DNA from: an uncultured Lachnospiraceae bacterium
GTDB lineage: Bacteria > Bacillota > Clostridia > Lachnospirales > Lachnospiraceae
Assembly (NCBI GenBank): GCA_910584205.1
Contig: CAJUAA010000018.1
Location: 10,452 to 74,451 of the forward strand
Direction of reading: 5' to 3'
DNA length: 64,000 bases
Shown here: positions 41,851-51,219 of the stretch, one piece after another
Position numbering within the stretch: position 1 is the stretch's first letter
How the letters are laid out: every line of letters begins with the position of its first letter
Program-made: the position numbers and the translations under genes
Notes under the pieces: model-generated
Told to the model about the DNA's origin: nothing
Database searches by the model: none
Seen by the model: the letters and a program-made list of their open reading frames with translations, nothing else

Positions 41851-42864
41851 TCAGTTCCAGGGCAGCTCCGGGTTCTCGATCTTCTTGTCCCGGAGCATCA
41901 GGTCTCCCATGGCCTCTCTGGCCGGCTTGTTCTCGAACAACACCTTGTTCACTTCTTCCACAATGGGCATATCCACGCCGTATTTCCCGGAAAGTACCAT
42001 GGCCGCTTTGGCGGAATGGACGCCCTCCACCACCATCTTTACCTCGTCCATGGCCTCCTGCATGGTCCTTCCCTGTCCGATCAGATACCCGGCCTTCCGG
42101 TTCCGGCTGTGTACGGAAGCGCAGGTCACGATCAGGTCTCCGATCCCGGTCAGGCCGTTAAAGGTCTCGATCCGTCCTCCCATGGCCACGCCCAGCCGGC
42201 TCATCTCCGCGATTCCTCTGGTAATCAGCGCCGCCTTGGTATTGTCGCCGCAGCCAAGCCCGTCCGCCACGCCGGCCGCCAGGGCGATGACATTTTTCAG
42301 CGCTCCGCCCAGCTCGATTCCCAGCATATCCGGACTTGTGTAGACACGGAACACCTGATTCATGAAAATGTTCTGGATGTATTCTGCAGTCGCCCGGTCC
42401 TTCGCGCCCGTCACCACGGTGGTGGGAATCCCGTGCCCCACCTCCTCCGCATGGCTCGGCCCGGACAGGACCGCCGCGTTGGCGCCCGGGATCTCCTGCT
42501 CGATGATATCCGTCAGGATCATCAGCGTACTCTCCTCGATCCCCTTTGCCAGATTCACAACGACCGCGCCGGGTTCCACGCCGCAGGAAGCCATCTTCCG
42601 CGCCGTGCCGCGGACCGCCGTGGAAGGAACCGCCAGGATCAGCAGATCCCGTCCGCTCACTGCCGTCTTCAGATCCGATGTAAATTCCGTCCGCTCCGAA
42701 AGCCGGACTCCCGGAAGCTTCGCCTCGTTCTCCCGCTTCTCTCTCAGCCTTTCGGCCTCTTCCTCCCTGTGGGACCATACCATGACTTCATGCCCGTTGT
42801 TCTCCAGCACCTTTGCAATGGCCATCCCCCAGCTTCCTGCTCCGATCACACTGACTTTTGCCAT
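41851..42864 (-). CDS. gpsA: Glycerol-3-phosphate dehydrogenase [NAD(P)+]
   Basis: Makes sn-glycerol-3-phosphate from dihydroxyacetone phosphate for phospholipid synthesis; 337 residues. NAD motif VSVIGAGSWGMAIAKVLENNGHEV at the N-terminus, then LSGPSHAEEV and GGALKNVIALAAGVADGLGCGDNTKAALITRG, the latter with the catalytic Lys. The ATG at 42864 follows AGGAG and starts at the Rossmann strand; the upstream extension overlaps the gap to plsY and lacks a site. Downstream of plsY (67 bp), the next enzyme of the pathway. Confidence 0.96.
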   Translation of the reverse strand: MAKVSVIGAGSWGMAIAKVLENNGHEVMVWSHREEEAERLREKRENEAKLPGVRLSERTEFTSDLKTAVSGRDLLILAVPSTAVRGTARKMASCGVEPGAVVVNLAKGIEESTLMILTDIIEQEIPGANAAVLSGPSHAEEVGHGIPTTVVTGAKDRATAEYIQNIFMNQVFRVYTSPDMLGIELGGALKNVIALAAGVADGLGCGDNTKAALITRGIAEMSRLGVAMGGRIETFNGLTGIGDLIVTCASVHSRNRKAGYLIGQGRTMQEAMDEVKMVVEGVHSAKAAMVLSGKYGVDMPIVEEVNKVLFENKPAREAMGDLMLRDKKIENPELPWN

Positions 42865-42931
42865 AATCCTCTCTCCTGTTGCTCTATTTTCCTCTGCCCG
42901 GACCGCCTCCATGCGCCCGGACACCCGTTTC

Positions 42932-43573
42932 CTACTCCGATTTCTTCTGGAATATTCTGCTCTCCGTTCCGTGCAGCAGCCTCACAATATTCGCCCTGTG
43001 ACGGTAGATCGCCATACAGGCCAGCAGGACGCTGAGGGCATAGAATTCCATCAGGTGTCCCTGGCTCATGCCGTAGTATCCGTTCTGTCCCAGCACCACC
43101 AGGACGACGACCAGCTCGATCACCACCAGAATCGACCCCAGCGATACATACCGGGTCAGAAAGATCGTCAGAAGAAATGTGGCCGCCTCCAGCGCCGTCA
43201 CGATGGGTCCCAGCGTCAGCACAAGGCCCGCCGTGCAGGCGATGCCCTTGCCGCCCTTAAACCCCAGCTGCACCGGGAAATTGTGTCCCAGAATGGCGCC
43301 TGACGCCGCGTACATGCCAAGAAGAGGCAGCCAGTCCGCATCCTGCCGGCGAAACAGAAACCGCACCGCCGCAACCGCCAGCACCGTCTTCGCCACATCG
43401 CCCAGAAGCACGATGATCCCCGCCTTCTTTCCCAGCACCCGGAGGGCGTTGGTCGTCCCGGCATTGCCGCTCCCGTGCTCCCGGATGTCGATTCCGTTCA
43501 TTCTGCCGTAAATATAAGCCGTCTGAAAGATGCCGAACAGATAGCCGATCCCCAGACTGATCAATCGTTCCAT
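42932..43573 (-). CDS. plsY: Glycerol-3-phosphate acyltransferase PlsY
   Basis: Membrane acyltransferase that uses acyl-phosphate to acylate glycerol-3-phosphate, first step of phosphatidic acid synthesis. 213 residues with five helices and the PlsY signature IREHGSGNAGTTNALRVLGKKAG near residue 32, plus GHNFPVQLGFKGGKGIACTAG. Four bases separate its ATG from the der stop. Functionally paired with gpsA downstream. Confidence 0.96.
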   Translation of the reverse strand: MERLISLGIGYLFGIFQTAYIYGRMNGIDIREHGSGNAGTTNALRVLGKKAGIIVLLGDVAKTVLAVAAVRFLFRRQDADWLPLLGMYAASGAILGHNFPVQLGFKGGKGIACTAGLVLTLGPIVTALEAATFLLTIFLTRYVSLGSILVVIELVVVLVVLGQNGYYGMSQGHLMEFYALSVLLACMAIYRHRANIVRLLHGTESRIFQKKSE

Positions 43574-43577
43574 ACCG

Positions 43578-44900
43578 TCACTGTCCCTTTCTCTCGCGTA
43601 TGATGAATTTCAGAGAAGTCCCTTTGAATCCGAACGTATCCCTGATCTTGTTTTCCAGATACCGGGTATAGGAGAAATGCATCAGTTCTTTATCGTTGAC
43701 GAAGACCACAAAGGTAGGCGGTTTGACGGATACCTGCGTCACATAGAAGATCTTCAGCCTCCGGCCCCGGTCCGATGGCGGCTGCTGCATGGCCACCGCC
43801 TCGGTGATGATCTCGTTGAGCACTCCCGTCTGAATGCGCAGCGTCTGATTCTCGATGACCATGTCGATGGTCTCAAAAAGCTTCGGCAGGCGCTGCCCGG
43901 TCTGAGCGGAGATAAACAGGATTTCCGCATAGGGCATAAAGGAAAGCACCTCCCTTACCCTTCTGGTAAATTCATAGATGGTCTTGTCGTTTTTCTCCAC
44001 CGCGTCCCACTTGTTGACCGCGATGATCACGCCCTTTCCCCGGTCGTGGGCGATCCCGGCGATCTTGGCGTCCTGCTCGGTGACGCCCTCCGCGGCGTCG
44101 ATCACCACCACCACCACGTCCGCCCGCTCTACTGCGGTCACCGTGCGGATAATGCTGTACCGTTCCAGCTCTTCCTTAATCTTGTTTTTTCTTCTCAGTC
44201 CCGCCGTATCAATGAATACATAGTCCTTCCCATTCCAGCAGATGTCCGTATCGATGGCGTCTCTCGTCGTACCGGCAATGTCCGACACGATCACCCGGTT
44301 CTTTCCGGTCAGCCGGTTGATGATGGAGGATTTCCCCACGTTGGGCTTGCCCACGATGGCGACCTTGGGACGATCGTCCTCCTCTTCTCCGTCCGCCCGT
44401 TCCGGAAAGAAGGATACCACTTCATCCAGCATGTCTCCGATGCCAAGCCTGGACGCGGCGGACACCGGCACCGGGTCCCCGATCCCCAGATTGTAAAATT
44501 CATACACATCCGACATGTATTTCTGAAAGCTGTCCACCTTATTCACCACCAGGACCACCGGTTTCCTGGAGCGGCGAAGCAGGTCCGCCACCTTGGAATC
44601 CGCGTCCTGCAGCCCCTGCCGCACGTCCACCAGAAAGACGATCACATCCGCCGTATCGATGGCGATCTGCGCCTGCTCCCGCATCTGGGACAGGATCACG
44701 TCACTGCTGTCCGGCTCGATCCCGCCGGTATCGATCATGGTAAAATGATGGTCCAGCCATGTGACATCCGCATAGATCCGGTCCCTGGTCACGCCCGGCG
44801 TGTCCTTGACGATGGAGATGTTTTCCCCTGCCAGCGCGTTGAACAGCGTGGATTTTCCCACGTTCGGACGTCCCACGATCGCAACAATTGGTTTACTCAT
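43578..44900 (-). CDS. der: GTPase Der (EngA)
   Basis: Essential GTPase of 50S ribosome assembly, 440 residues with two G domains in tandem and a C-terminal KH-like domain. G1 loops GRPNVGKST (near residue 10) and GKPNVGKSS (near 184), switch DTPG/DTGG and DTAGLRRK, and NKVD / NKWD specificity motifs are all present. I start at the ATG at 44900 (MSKPIVAIVGRP) behind GAGG. Forty-nine bp after the DUF512 gene, in the common Clostridial order DUF512-der-plsY-gpsA. Confidence 0.97.
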   Translation of the reverse strand: MSKPIVAIVGRPNVGKSTLFNALAGENISIVKDTPGVTRDRIYADVTWLDHHFTMIDTGGIEPDSSDVILSQMREQAQIAIDTADVIVFLVDVRQGLQDADSKVADLLRRSRKPVVLVVNKVDSFQKYMSDVYEFYNLGIGDPVPVSAASRLGIGDMLDEVVSFFPERADGEEEDDRPKVAIVGKPNVGKSSIINRLTGKNRVIVSDIAGTTRDAIDTDICWNGKDYVFIDTAGLRRKNKIKEELERYSIIRTVTAVERADVVVVVIDAAEGVTEQDAKIAGIAHDRGKGVIIAVNKWDAVEKNDKTIYEFTRRVREVLSFMPYAEILFISAQTGQRLPKLFETIDMVIENQTLRIQTGVLNEIITEAVAMQQPPSDRGRRLKIFYVTQVSVKPPTFVVFVNDKELMHFSYTRYLENKIRDTFGFKGTSLKFIIRERKGQ

Positions 44901-44949
44901 ACTAACCTCTTTCCAGGCCCTTGAAGCCTCTGACGCTTTGCAGGCCATT

Positions 44950-46251
44950 CTATTTGATGATCTGTTCGATCAGTTTGTTTCCGCCTGATTCTACTATGGA
45001 TACTGTGATTTGTAAAGCTTTTTCCACATCTTCCACGGTCACATCGTCCAGAAAGACCGGCTCTCCGCTCTTCAGCATGTGTTCCGTGATCAGCAGCCGC
45101 TCTCCCAGCATGTTCCCTCTCAGCTGCCCGATCAGGTCCTGTCCCGTAATCAGTCCCGCCACCGTGATCCGCTCTCCGAAGAAACGGTTTTTCACGGGAA
45201 TGACACGGACCTGGACATTCGGGTATTTTTTCCGTATCCGTTCCACATGCGCCTTCAGAAACGGAGCAGCCAGTTCGCCGGTGGCGATGGTCGCCTGCCG
45301 CTTCCTGTCATCTCCCGCCAGGCCCTGAAGCGTTTCCGTCACTTCCTCCTCCAGAAGCCGCACCATGCCGACGCCGTTCTCCAGCTGCAGATAACCGTCA
45401 TACGTGTCCGCCTCCGGCAGGGGCTGCTCCGCCAGCAGATACCACTCGTCCCCTCCGTGGACAAAGTGCGTCCCGTATTCCCTGTACAGCTTCTCCTGCC
45501 ACCGGTGGATCAGATCCAGCACCCGGCAGGCGTCCTCCTTCGTAAACGGTTCCAGCGGATACAGCCCGTCCCGGTAACGGGTCAGTCCCACCGGCACCAC
45601 CGACACGCTCTGAAGTTCCGGCAGATATTCCGTCAGATCCCGGATGGAGCGCTCCAGCTCCTGCCCGTCATTCACGCCTCTGCACAGGACGATCTGTCCG
45701 TTCATACAGATCCCGGCTTCCTTCAGACGCCGGACCTTCTCATGGATCTCTCCTGCAAAACGGTTATTCAGCATCCGGCAGCGAAGTTCCGGATTCGTCG
45801 CCTGAAAGGAAATATTGATGGGCGACAGCTTATAGTAGATGATGCGGTCCAGATCCCGGTCGTCCATATTGGTAAGCGTCAGATAATTTCCCTGCAGAAA
45901 CGACAGGCGGGAATCGTCGTCTTTAAAATACAGCGTCTCCCTCATTCCTTTCGGAAGCTGGTCGATAAAACAGAAGATGCAGCGGTTCCTGCAGGACCGG
46001 TAATCGTCCATCAGCCCGTTCTCAAACTCCAGCCCCAGATCCTCTTCATATTCCTTCTCGATCTCCAGCTCCCATTCCTCGCCGTCCGGCTTCCGGATCA
46101 GGACCAGAATTTCCTCCTCATTCAGCAGATACCGATAATCAAATACGTCCTCCGGCTCCTGTCCGTTGACGGACAAAAGCACGTCTCCCGGACGGATATC
46201 CAGCTCCTGCGCGATGCTTCCCGGAGCGACTGCGCGTATCACATGTTCCAT
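44950..46251 (-). CDS. DUF512 radical-SAM-like protein with PDZ domain
   Basis: Conserved Clostridial protein of 433 residues: an N-terminal PDZ-like domain (VIRAVAPGSIAQELDIRPGDVLLSVNG), then a radical SAM-type core with the cluster motif CRNRCIFCF (CX3CX2C, near residue 92) and C-terminal DUF512 domain. Biochemical role not known; co-occurrence with der suggests a ribosome or RNA link. Start at the ATG at 46251 with GAGGG upstream. Promoter TTGCTT-N17-TATAGT lies 69 bp before it. Confidence 0.87.
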   Translation of the reverse strand: MEHVIRAVAPGSIAQELDIRPGDVLLSVNGQEPEDVFDYRYLLNEEEILVLIRKPDGEEWELEIEKEYEEDLGLEFENGLMDDYRSCRNRCIFCFIDQLPKGMRETLYFKDDDSRLSFLQGNYLTLTNMDDRDLDRIIYYKLSPINISFQATNPELRCRMLNNRFAGEIHEKVRRLKEAGICMNGQIVLCRGVNDGQELERSIRDLTEYLPELQSVSVVPVGLTRYRDGLYPLEPFTKEDACRVLDLIHRWQEKLYREYGTHFVHGGDEWYLLAEQPLPEADTYDGYLQLENGVGMVRLLEEEVTETLQGLAGDDRKRQATIATGELAAPFLKAHVERIRKKYPNVQVRVIPVKNRFFGERITVAGLITGQDLIGQLRGNMLGERLLITEHMLKSGEPVFLDDVTVEDVEKALQITVSIVESGGNKLIEQIIK

Positions 46252-46319
46252 ATGTTCACCCTCATCCTGCGGGCCCTCTGCACAGCATACGGCAGACAAA
46301 CCGGCAGCTTTCTGCTCTT

Positions 46320-46348
46320 ACTATACTAAAGATCGGCAAAAAAAGCAA
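46320..46348 (-). promoter_or_regulatory. Promoter of DUF512-der-plsY-gpsA
   Basis: Minus strand TTGCTT (46343-46348), 17-bp spacer, TATAGT (46320-46325). It is back to back with the prs promoter. Confidence 0.6.
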
Positions 46349-46373
46349 TGTTGCGAATTTTCTTCCGTATGGC

Positions 46374-46403
46374 TTGACTGCCCGTACAGAAAAATGATAT
46401 AAA
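46374..46403 (+). promoter_or_regulatory. Promoter of prs
   Basis: TTGACT (46374-46379), 18-bp spacer, TATAAA (46398-46403), about 37 bp before the prs ATG, which follows a GGAGG site. Confidence 0.65.
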
Positions 46404-46440
46404 TAGATTAACTGCTGCACACAAAAGACTGGAGGGTTTT

Positions 46441-47619
46441 ATGTCCAATAATTATTACTATGAGAATGTCCCGCCGATCGCTCCGCTGAAGATCGCAGCG
46501 CTGGAAGGCTGTATGGAGCTGGCCCGGAACGTGGACGACTATCTCGTAAAATTCCGCAGAAGAGGCAACCAGGATTTTCAGAACGCCCTGAATTTCCATG
46601 GCTATCATGAAGACTCCTACATGCTTCGGAGCGCATGCCCCCGTTTCGGGACCGGAGAGGCTAAGGGGATCCTCTACGATTCCGTCCGGGGCATGGATCT
46701 TTTTATCATGGCCGACGTCATGAACCACAGCCTGTCCTACACGGTCTGCGGGCATAAGCACTACATGTCGCCGGATGACCACTATCAGGATCTGAAGCGG
46801 GTCATATCCGCATCCAACGGAAAAGCACACCGGATCAATGTCATCATGCCGTTTCTCTATGAAAGCAGACAGCACAAAAGGAGCCAGCGGGAATCTCTGG
46901 ACTGTTCTCTTGCGCTTCAGGAGCTGATCCACATGGGAGTCACGAACATTATCACCTTTGACGCCCATGATCCCAGAGTGTGCAATTCCATTCCGCTCTA
47001 CGGCTTCGACAGCTTTAATCCTCCTTACCAGTTCATCAAGGGACTGATGCAGGCCGAACCGGACCTTCTGGTGGACAAGGACCATCTGATGGTCATCAGC
47101 CCCGACGAAGGCGCCATGGAACGCGCCGTCTACTTTGCCGGCGTGCTGGGCGTGGATATGGGCATGTTTTACAAGCGCCGCGACTATTCTGTCATCGTAG
47201 GCGGTAAGAATCCCATCGTCGCCCACGAATTTCTGGGGGACGACCTGTCCGGCAAGGACGTCATCATCATCGACGATATGATTTCTTCCGGGGAAAGCAT
47301 GCTGGATGTAGCATGCCAGATCAAGAACCGGGGAGCCAGACGGGTGTTCGTATGCGCCACCTTCGGGCTGTTCACCGACGGCTTTGAGAAATTTGACGAA
47401 TATTATGAAAAGGGCTACATCAGCCACGTGGTAACGACCAATCTGAACTACCGTCCGCCGGAGCTGCTGGAAAAACCCTGGTACGTGGAAGCGGACATGA
47501 CAAAATTCCTGGCGGCGATCATCGATTGTATCAACCACGACGTATCCACCGGGCAGGTAAACGATCCTACCAAACGGATCCACGACCTGCTGGAACAGAT
47601 CGAACAGGAGGACTACTGA
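46441..47619 (+). CDS. prs: Ribose-phosphate pyrophosphokinase (long form)
   Basis: Makes PRPP from ribose-5-phosphate and ATP for nucleotide, His and Trp synthesis. The PRPP-binding loop VIIIDDMISSGESML (near residue 277) and the ribose/ATP motif ITFDAHDPRV identify it; YESRQHKRSQRESLD is the flexible-loop region. At 392 residues it is some 75 longer than usual Prs: an N-terminal extension (SNNYYYENVPPIAPLKIAALEGC...) and inserts are found in a Clostridial subfamily. Monocistronic, ending at a strong terminator. Confidence 0.92.
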   Translation: MSNNYYYENVPPIAPLKIAALEGCMELARNVDDYLVKFRRRGNQDFQNALNFHGYHEDSYMLRSACPRFGTGEAKGILYDSVRGMDLFIMADVMNHSLSYTVCGHKHYMSPDDHYQDLKRVISASNGKAHRINVIMPFLYESRQHKRSQRESLDCSLALQELIHMGVTNIITFDAHDPRVCNSIPLYGFDSFNPPYQFIKGLMQAEPDLLVDKDHLMVISPDEGAMERAVYFAGVLGVDMGMFYKRRDYSVIVGGKNPIVAHEFLGDDLSGKDVIIIDDMISSGESMLDVACQIKNRGARRVFVCATFGLFTDGFEKFDEYYEKGYISHVVTTNLNYRPPELLEKPWYVEADMTKFLAAIIDCINHDVSTGQVNDPTKRIHDLLEQIEQEDY

Positions 47620-47674
47620 TCCTCTTTCCAGACAATAAAATCCACGCTTTGCAGGTTTTCTGTCAAATAAATAA

Positions 47675-47719
47675 ACAGGCTCTCATGGAGGAATGGAAGG
47701 TCCATGAGAGCCTGTCTTT
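47675..47719. terminator. Bidirectional terminator between prs and nagA
   Basis: Perfect 15-bp stem ACAGGCTCTCATGGA / TCCATGAGAGCCTGT with an 11-base loop. CTTTTG follows on the plus strand and TTATTTATTT on the minus strand, so it ends both convergent units. Confidence 0.9.
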
Positions 47720-47721
47720 TG

Positions 47722-48840
47722 TTAAAGAATCGCTTTTCCCTTCAGGATCACCTGTACCGTGGACAGATCCTCTTCTTTCAGCAGAACCAGATTAGCCGTC
47801 TTTCCCGGCGTAATGCTGCCGTAACGGTCATAGATCCCCACAGATCGGGCAGGATTGACCGCCGCGCACTTCACAGCGCTTTCCAGCGGAATCCCCATCT
47901 TCACAGCCATCCGCAGGCAGTCCATCAGGTTGGTAACGGAACCGGCGATCGTGCCGTCCTCCAGCGTCGCCCGGTTTCCTTTTTTGACCACCTTCTGGCC
48001 GCCCAGGGCATATTCGCCGTCCGGCATACCGGTGGCTTCCATGGAATCGCTGATCAGGATGATCCGGTCGTCCCCAAACATCTTAAAGGTCTGGCGCACC
48101 GTCACCGGATGCACATGTATCCCGTCGCAGATCAGTTCCGCCTCCACACGCGCATCATCCGCCGCCGCTCCCACGACTCCCGGAGCCCGGTGGGACAGTC
48201 CGGCCATGGCATTATACAGATGGGTCACATGGCTGGCACCCTTTCGGAACGCCTCCGCCGCCGTCTCACAATCCGCCGTCGTATGCGCCACGGAAAGGAC
48301 CACCTCGTCCTTCAGCGCTTCTATAAACTCCATGGCTCCCGGTTCCTCCGGCGCCACCGCAAGCAGCTTCACCTTATGCCCCGAAGCGGCATTCAGCTCA
48401 CGGAACATCTCCACATCCGGACGGTGTACATAGGCGCCGTTCTGAGCTCCTTTTCTCGCCAGCGAGATAAACGGGCCTTCCATATTGATGCCGCAGAAAA
48501 CCGCTCCCTTTTCATTTGGATAGGACGCCGCCGTCTCACAGATGCTTTTCAGCTTCTCCCGGCTCAGCGTCATGGTAGCCGGAACGATGGTCGTAATTCC
48601 CTGGGATGCCTCGTACTCCGCCATGATCTCCATGGATTCCGTACTCCCGTCGCAGAAATCACGGCCCGCGCATCCATGAAAATGGACATCCGTAAGCCCG
48701 GGGATCAGATAACATCCGGAACCGTCCAGCACATCGCCGTCGCCGGTCTCATGCTCCACGATCCGCTCTCCGTCTGTATACACGTCCTTTTCCTGGAAAA
48801 CGCCGTCTTCCGTATATACCTTTGCATGAATGATTTTCAT
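47722..48840 (-). CDS. nagA: N-acetylglucosamine-6-phosphate deacetylase
   Basis: Removes the acetyl group from GlcNAc-6-phosphate, giving GlcN-6-P for NagB. 372 residues, amidohydrolase fold: LIPGLTDVHFHGCAGRDFCDG (HxH), the metal Glu in GINMEGPFIS, His in VAHTTADC and HLYNAMAGLSHRAPG, and the catalytic Asp in LISDSMEATG. Lies 18 bp after nagB, same operon. Cytoplasmic; serves amino-sugar catabolism and cell-wall recycling. Confidence 0.97.
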   Translation of the reverse strand: MKIIHAKVYTEDGVFQEKDVYTDGERIVEHETGDGDVLDGSGCYLIPGLTDVHFHGCAGRDFCDGSTESMEIMAEYEASQGITTIVPATMTLSREKLKSICETAASYPNEKGAVFCGINMEGPFISLARKGAQNGAYVHRPDVEMFRELNAASGHKVKLLAVAPEEPGAMEFIEALKDEVVLSVAHTTADCETAAEAFRKGASHVTHLYNAMAGLSHRAPGVVGAAADDARVEAELICDGIHVHPVTVRQTFKMFGDDRIILISDSMEATGMPDGEYALGGQKVVKKGNRATLEDGTIAGSVTNLMDCLRMAVKMGIPLESAVKCAAVNPARSVGIYDRYGSITPGKTANLVLLKEEDLSTVQVILKGKAIL

Positions 48841-48858
48841 AGTCCGTACCGCCCCGCC

Positions 48859-49596
48859 TTATTCCGGAAACTCACACAGAGACAGAGCCGCCTCGTCTGC
48901 CACCACCGTCACATCCGGATGCATCTGAAGGATGGAGCCGGGTACCTTCGGCGTCACCGGCCCGAAGAAGGAATTCTTCACTGCCTCCGCCTTGTCCTCA
49001 CCGCTGACCACCACCAGGATCTTTTTCGCCATCATGATCGTCTGGATTCCCATGCTGTACGCCTGCTTCGGCACATCGTCCGCCGACGCAAAGAAACGTT
49101 TGTTCGCCTCGATCGTACTGGGATGCAGGTCCACACAGTGAGTCCCTTTCTCGAACACGTCTCCGGGCTCGTTAAAGCCGATGTGTCCGTTCCGTCCCAG
49201 CCCGAGGAGCTGCAGGTCCACGCCGCCCGTCGCCCGGATCACTCCCTCATATCTTGCGCACTCCGCATCCGGATCTGCATTCATCCCGTCGGGAAGGAAC
49301 GTCCTCTCCGGATTGATGTTTACAAAATCAAACAGATGGCTGTGCATAAAATAATAGTAGCTCTGCTCATTCTCTTTGGGAAGCCCTTTGTACTCATCCA
49401 GATTCACGGTGGTCACATCGCCGAAATCCAGATCGCCCTGCTCGTACCACTCCACCAGGTTCTTGTAGGTTCCTTCCGGAGAAGAGCCCGTTGCCAGCCC
49501 CAGCACGCAGTCCGGCTTCATAATCACCTGTGCAGAGATGATATTGGCCGCCTTTCTGCTCATATCCGCGTAACCTTTTGCCTTGATCAATTTCAT
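48859..49596 (-). CDS. nagB: Glucosamine-6-phosphate deaminase
   Basis: Converts glucosamine-6-phosphate to fructose-6-phosphate and ammonia. 245 residues; markers LGLATGSSPEGTYKNLVEWY, the catalytic Asp in TTVNLDEYKGL, and LGLGRNGHIGFNEPG. GGAGGGG precedes the ATG. First gene of nagBA; the 120-bp gap to lysA shows no clear consensus promoter and no NagR-type operator that I could recognise. Confidence 0.97.
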   Translation of the reverse strand: MKLIKAKGYADMSRKAANIISAQVIMKPDCVLGLATGSSPEGTYKNLVEWYEQGDLDFGDVTTVNLDEYKGLPKENEQSYYYFMHSHLFDFVNINPERTFLPDGMNADPDAECARYEGVIRATGGVDLQLLGLGRNGHIGFNEPGDVFEKGTHCVDLHPSTIEANKRFFASADDVPKQAYSMGIQTIMMAKKILVVVSGEDKAEAVKNSFFGPVTPKVPGSILQMHPDVTVVADEAALSLCEFPE

Positions 49597-49718
49597 GGTT
49601 AACCCCTCCTGTTGATAATAGATACTGGAAAAACTCCTGTTTCTATTCTAACCGAAGGAAACGAATTTGTATAGGCAATATCTTGTCCTGACTATGGAAA
49701 ATATTCACTTCCTCTTCC

Positions 49719-50993
49719 TTATGAATCCAGAAGCTTTTTCCCGATGTCAAAACAGTCAAAGGTCGCAAAATAATCCCGAAGCGTTTCCGCCCTTCGGATC
49801 AGCCGGACCTCTCCGTCCTCCTGAAGCAGCAGTTCCGCCGAACGAAGCTTTCCGTTATAATTGTATCCCATGGAATGGCCGTGGGCGCCCGCATCGTGTA
49901 TAAACAGGTAATCTCCCTTATCGATCCGCGGCAGCTTCCGGTCCACTGCAAATTTATCGCAGTTTTCGCACAGGGACCCGGTCACATCATAGACATGGTC
50001 GCAGGGCTCCTCTTCCTTTCCCAGCACCGAAATGTGATGATAGGCCCCATAGATGGCCGGCCGCATCAGGTTCGCCGCGCAGGCGTCCGTCCCGATGTAT
50101 TCCTTGTGGATGTGCTTCTCGTGGATCGCCCGGGTCACCAGCGCCCCGTAAGGTCCCAGCATATAGCGTCCCAGCTCCGTATAGAGCGCCGCGTCGCCCA
50201 TGCCCGCGGGCACCATCACCTCTTCAAATACCTTCCGGACCCCTTCTCCGATCACATGGATGTCATTGGGCTCCTGCTCCGGTGTATACGGAATCCCGAT
50301 TCCGCCGGACAGATTGATGAACGTGATGTTCGCTCCGGTCTTCTCTTTCAGGCGCACCGCCAGCTCAAAAAGCACTTTCGCCAGCAGCGGATAGTATTCG
50401 TTCGTCACCGTGTTGCTTGCAAGAAACGCATGGATGCCGAACTTTTTCACGCCCTTTTCCTTCATGATCCGGAACGCTTCCGTGATCTGCTCTTCCGTCA
50501 TTCCGTATTTGGAATCGCCCGGGTTGTCCATGATCCCGTTGCTCATCTTAAAATACCCGCCCGGATTGTAGCGGCAGCTCATGGTTTCCGGCAGGTATCC
50601 CACCGACTGTTCCACCACCTCAATGTGGGTGATGTCGTCCAGATTGATGATTCCGCCCAGTTTTTCACAATATGCAAATTCCTCCGGCGGCGTATCATTG
50701 GACGAAAACATAATGTCATGCCCCGTGATTCCCGCCGCCTCGGACAGCACCAGCTCCGCCATGGAGGAACAGTCGCTTCCGCAGCCGTACTCTTTCAGGA
50801 TCTGCATTAAAAACGGATTGGGCGTAGCCTTCACCGCAAAATATTCCTTATATCCTTTATTCCAGGAAAATGCATCATACAATGCTTTTACATTCTCACG
50901 GATTCCTTTCTCGTCATAAATATGGAACGGAGTCGGATATTTCTTTACGATCTCTTCCACCTGCTGCTTTGTAACAAACGGTATTTTCTTCAT
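49719..50993 (-). CDS. lysA: Diaminopimelate decarboxylase-family PLP enzyme
   Basis: Fold-III PLP decarboxylase of 424 residues. The PLP lysine is in KEYFAVKATPNP (near residue 54); glycine-rich phosphate loop FINLSGGIGIPY; the active Cys-containing GSLCENCDKFAVDRKLP of the C-terminal domain and YNYNGKLRSAELLL fit LysA. This longer, divergent branch is common in Clostridia and could use another meso-diamino acid or acidic substrate, so lysA is the best but not the only possibility. Stands alone downstream of the tRNA-Pro terminator. Confidence 0.85.
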   Translation of the reverse strand: MKKIPFVTKQQVEEIVKKYPTPFHIYDEKGIRENVKALYDAFSWNKGYKEYFAVKATPNPFLMQILKEYGCGSDCSSMAELVLSEAAGITGHDIMFSSNDTPPEEFAYCEKLGGIINLDDITHIEVVEQSVGYLPETMSCRYNPGGYFKMSNGIMDNPGDSKYGMTEEQITEAFRIMKEKGVKKFGIHAFLASNTVTNEYYPLLAKVLFELAVRLKEKTGANITFINLSGGIGIPYTPEQEPNDIHVIGEGVRKVFEEVMVPAGMGDAALYTELGRYMLGPYGALVTRAIHEKHIHKEYIGTDACAANLMRPAIYGAYHHISVLGKEEEPCDHVYDVTGSLCENCDKFAVDRKLPRIDKGDYLFIHDAGAHGHSMGYNYNGKLRSAELLLQEDGEVRLIRRAETLRDYFATFDCFDIGKKLLDS

Positions 50994-51024
50994 CTGCTCT
51001 CATACTCCTCTTTCTCTGATTTGC

Positions 51025-51060
51025 CAAAAAAGGGGGAGTCTGCTTTTACAGACTCCCCCT
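51025..51060 (-). terminator. Terminator after tRNA-Pro
   Basis: Minus strand stem AGGGGGAGTCTG / CAGACTCCCCCT (12 bp), loop TAAAAG, then six T. It ends the tRNA transcript 20 bp past the tRNA 3' end and lies just upstream of lysA. Confidence 0.92.
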
Positions 51061-51080
51061 CTGGAGCTTTGCCCCTGCAA

Positions 51081-51155
51081 TCGGGGTAACAGGATTCGAA
51101 CCTGCGACCTCACGGCCCCCAGCCGTGCGCTCTAGCCAAACTGAGCCATACCCCG
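51081..51155 (-). tRNA. tRNA-Pro (anticodon GGG)
   Basis: Minus strand, 75 bases. Acceptor stem CGGGGTA / TACCCCG with discriminator A; anticodon stem CACGG / CCGTG around loop CTGGGGG, anticodon GGG; T-arm with GGTTCGAATCC. CCA is not encoded. Its own promoter lies 13 bp upstream and a terminator directly after it. Confidence 0.95.
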
Positions 51156-51167
51156 ACGACAAGCATT

Positions 51168-51196
51168 ATTATAACTCATCCCGCCGCAAAATGCAA
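51168..51196 (-). promoter_or_regulatory. Promoter of tRNA-Pro
   Basis: Minus strand TTGCAT (51191-51196), 17-bp spacer, TATAAT (51168-51173). Confidence 0.8.
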
Positions 51197-51219
51197 TAGT
51201 AATTTTCAGGAAAGCGTGC

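Noticed and set aside
49597..49718. Consensus promoter for nagBA
   Set aside because: TAGAAT and TATTAT boxes occur but without a fitting -35 sequence, so none is listed.
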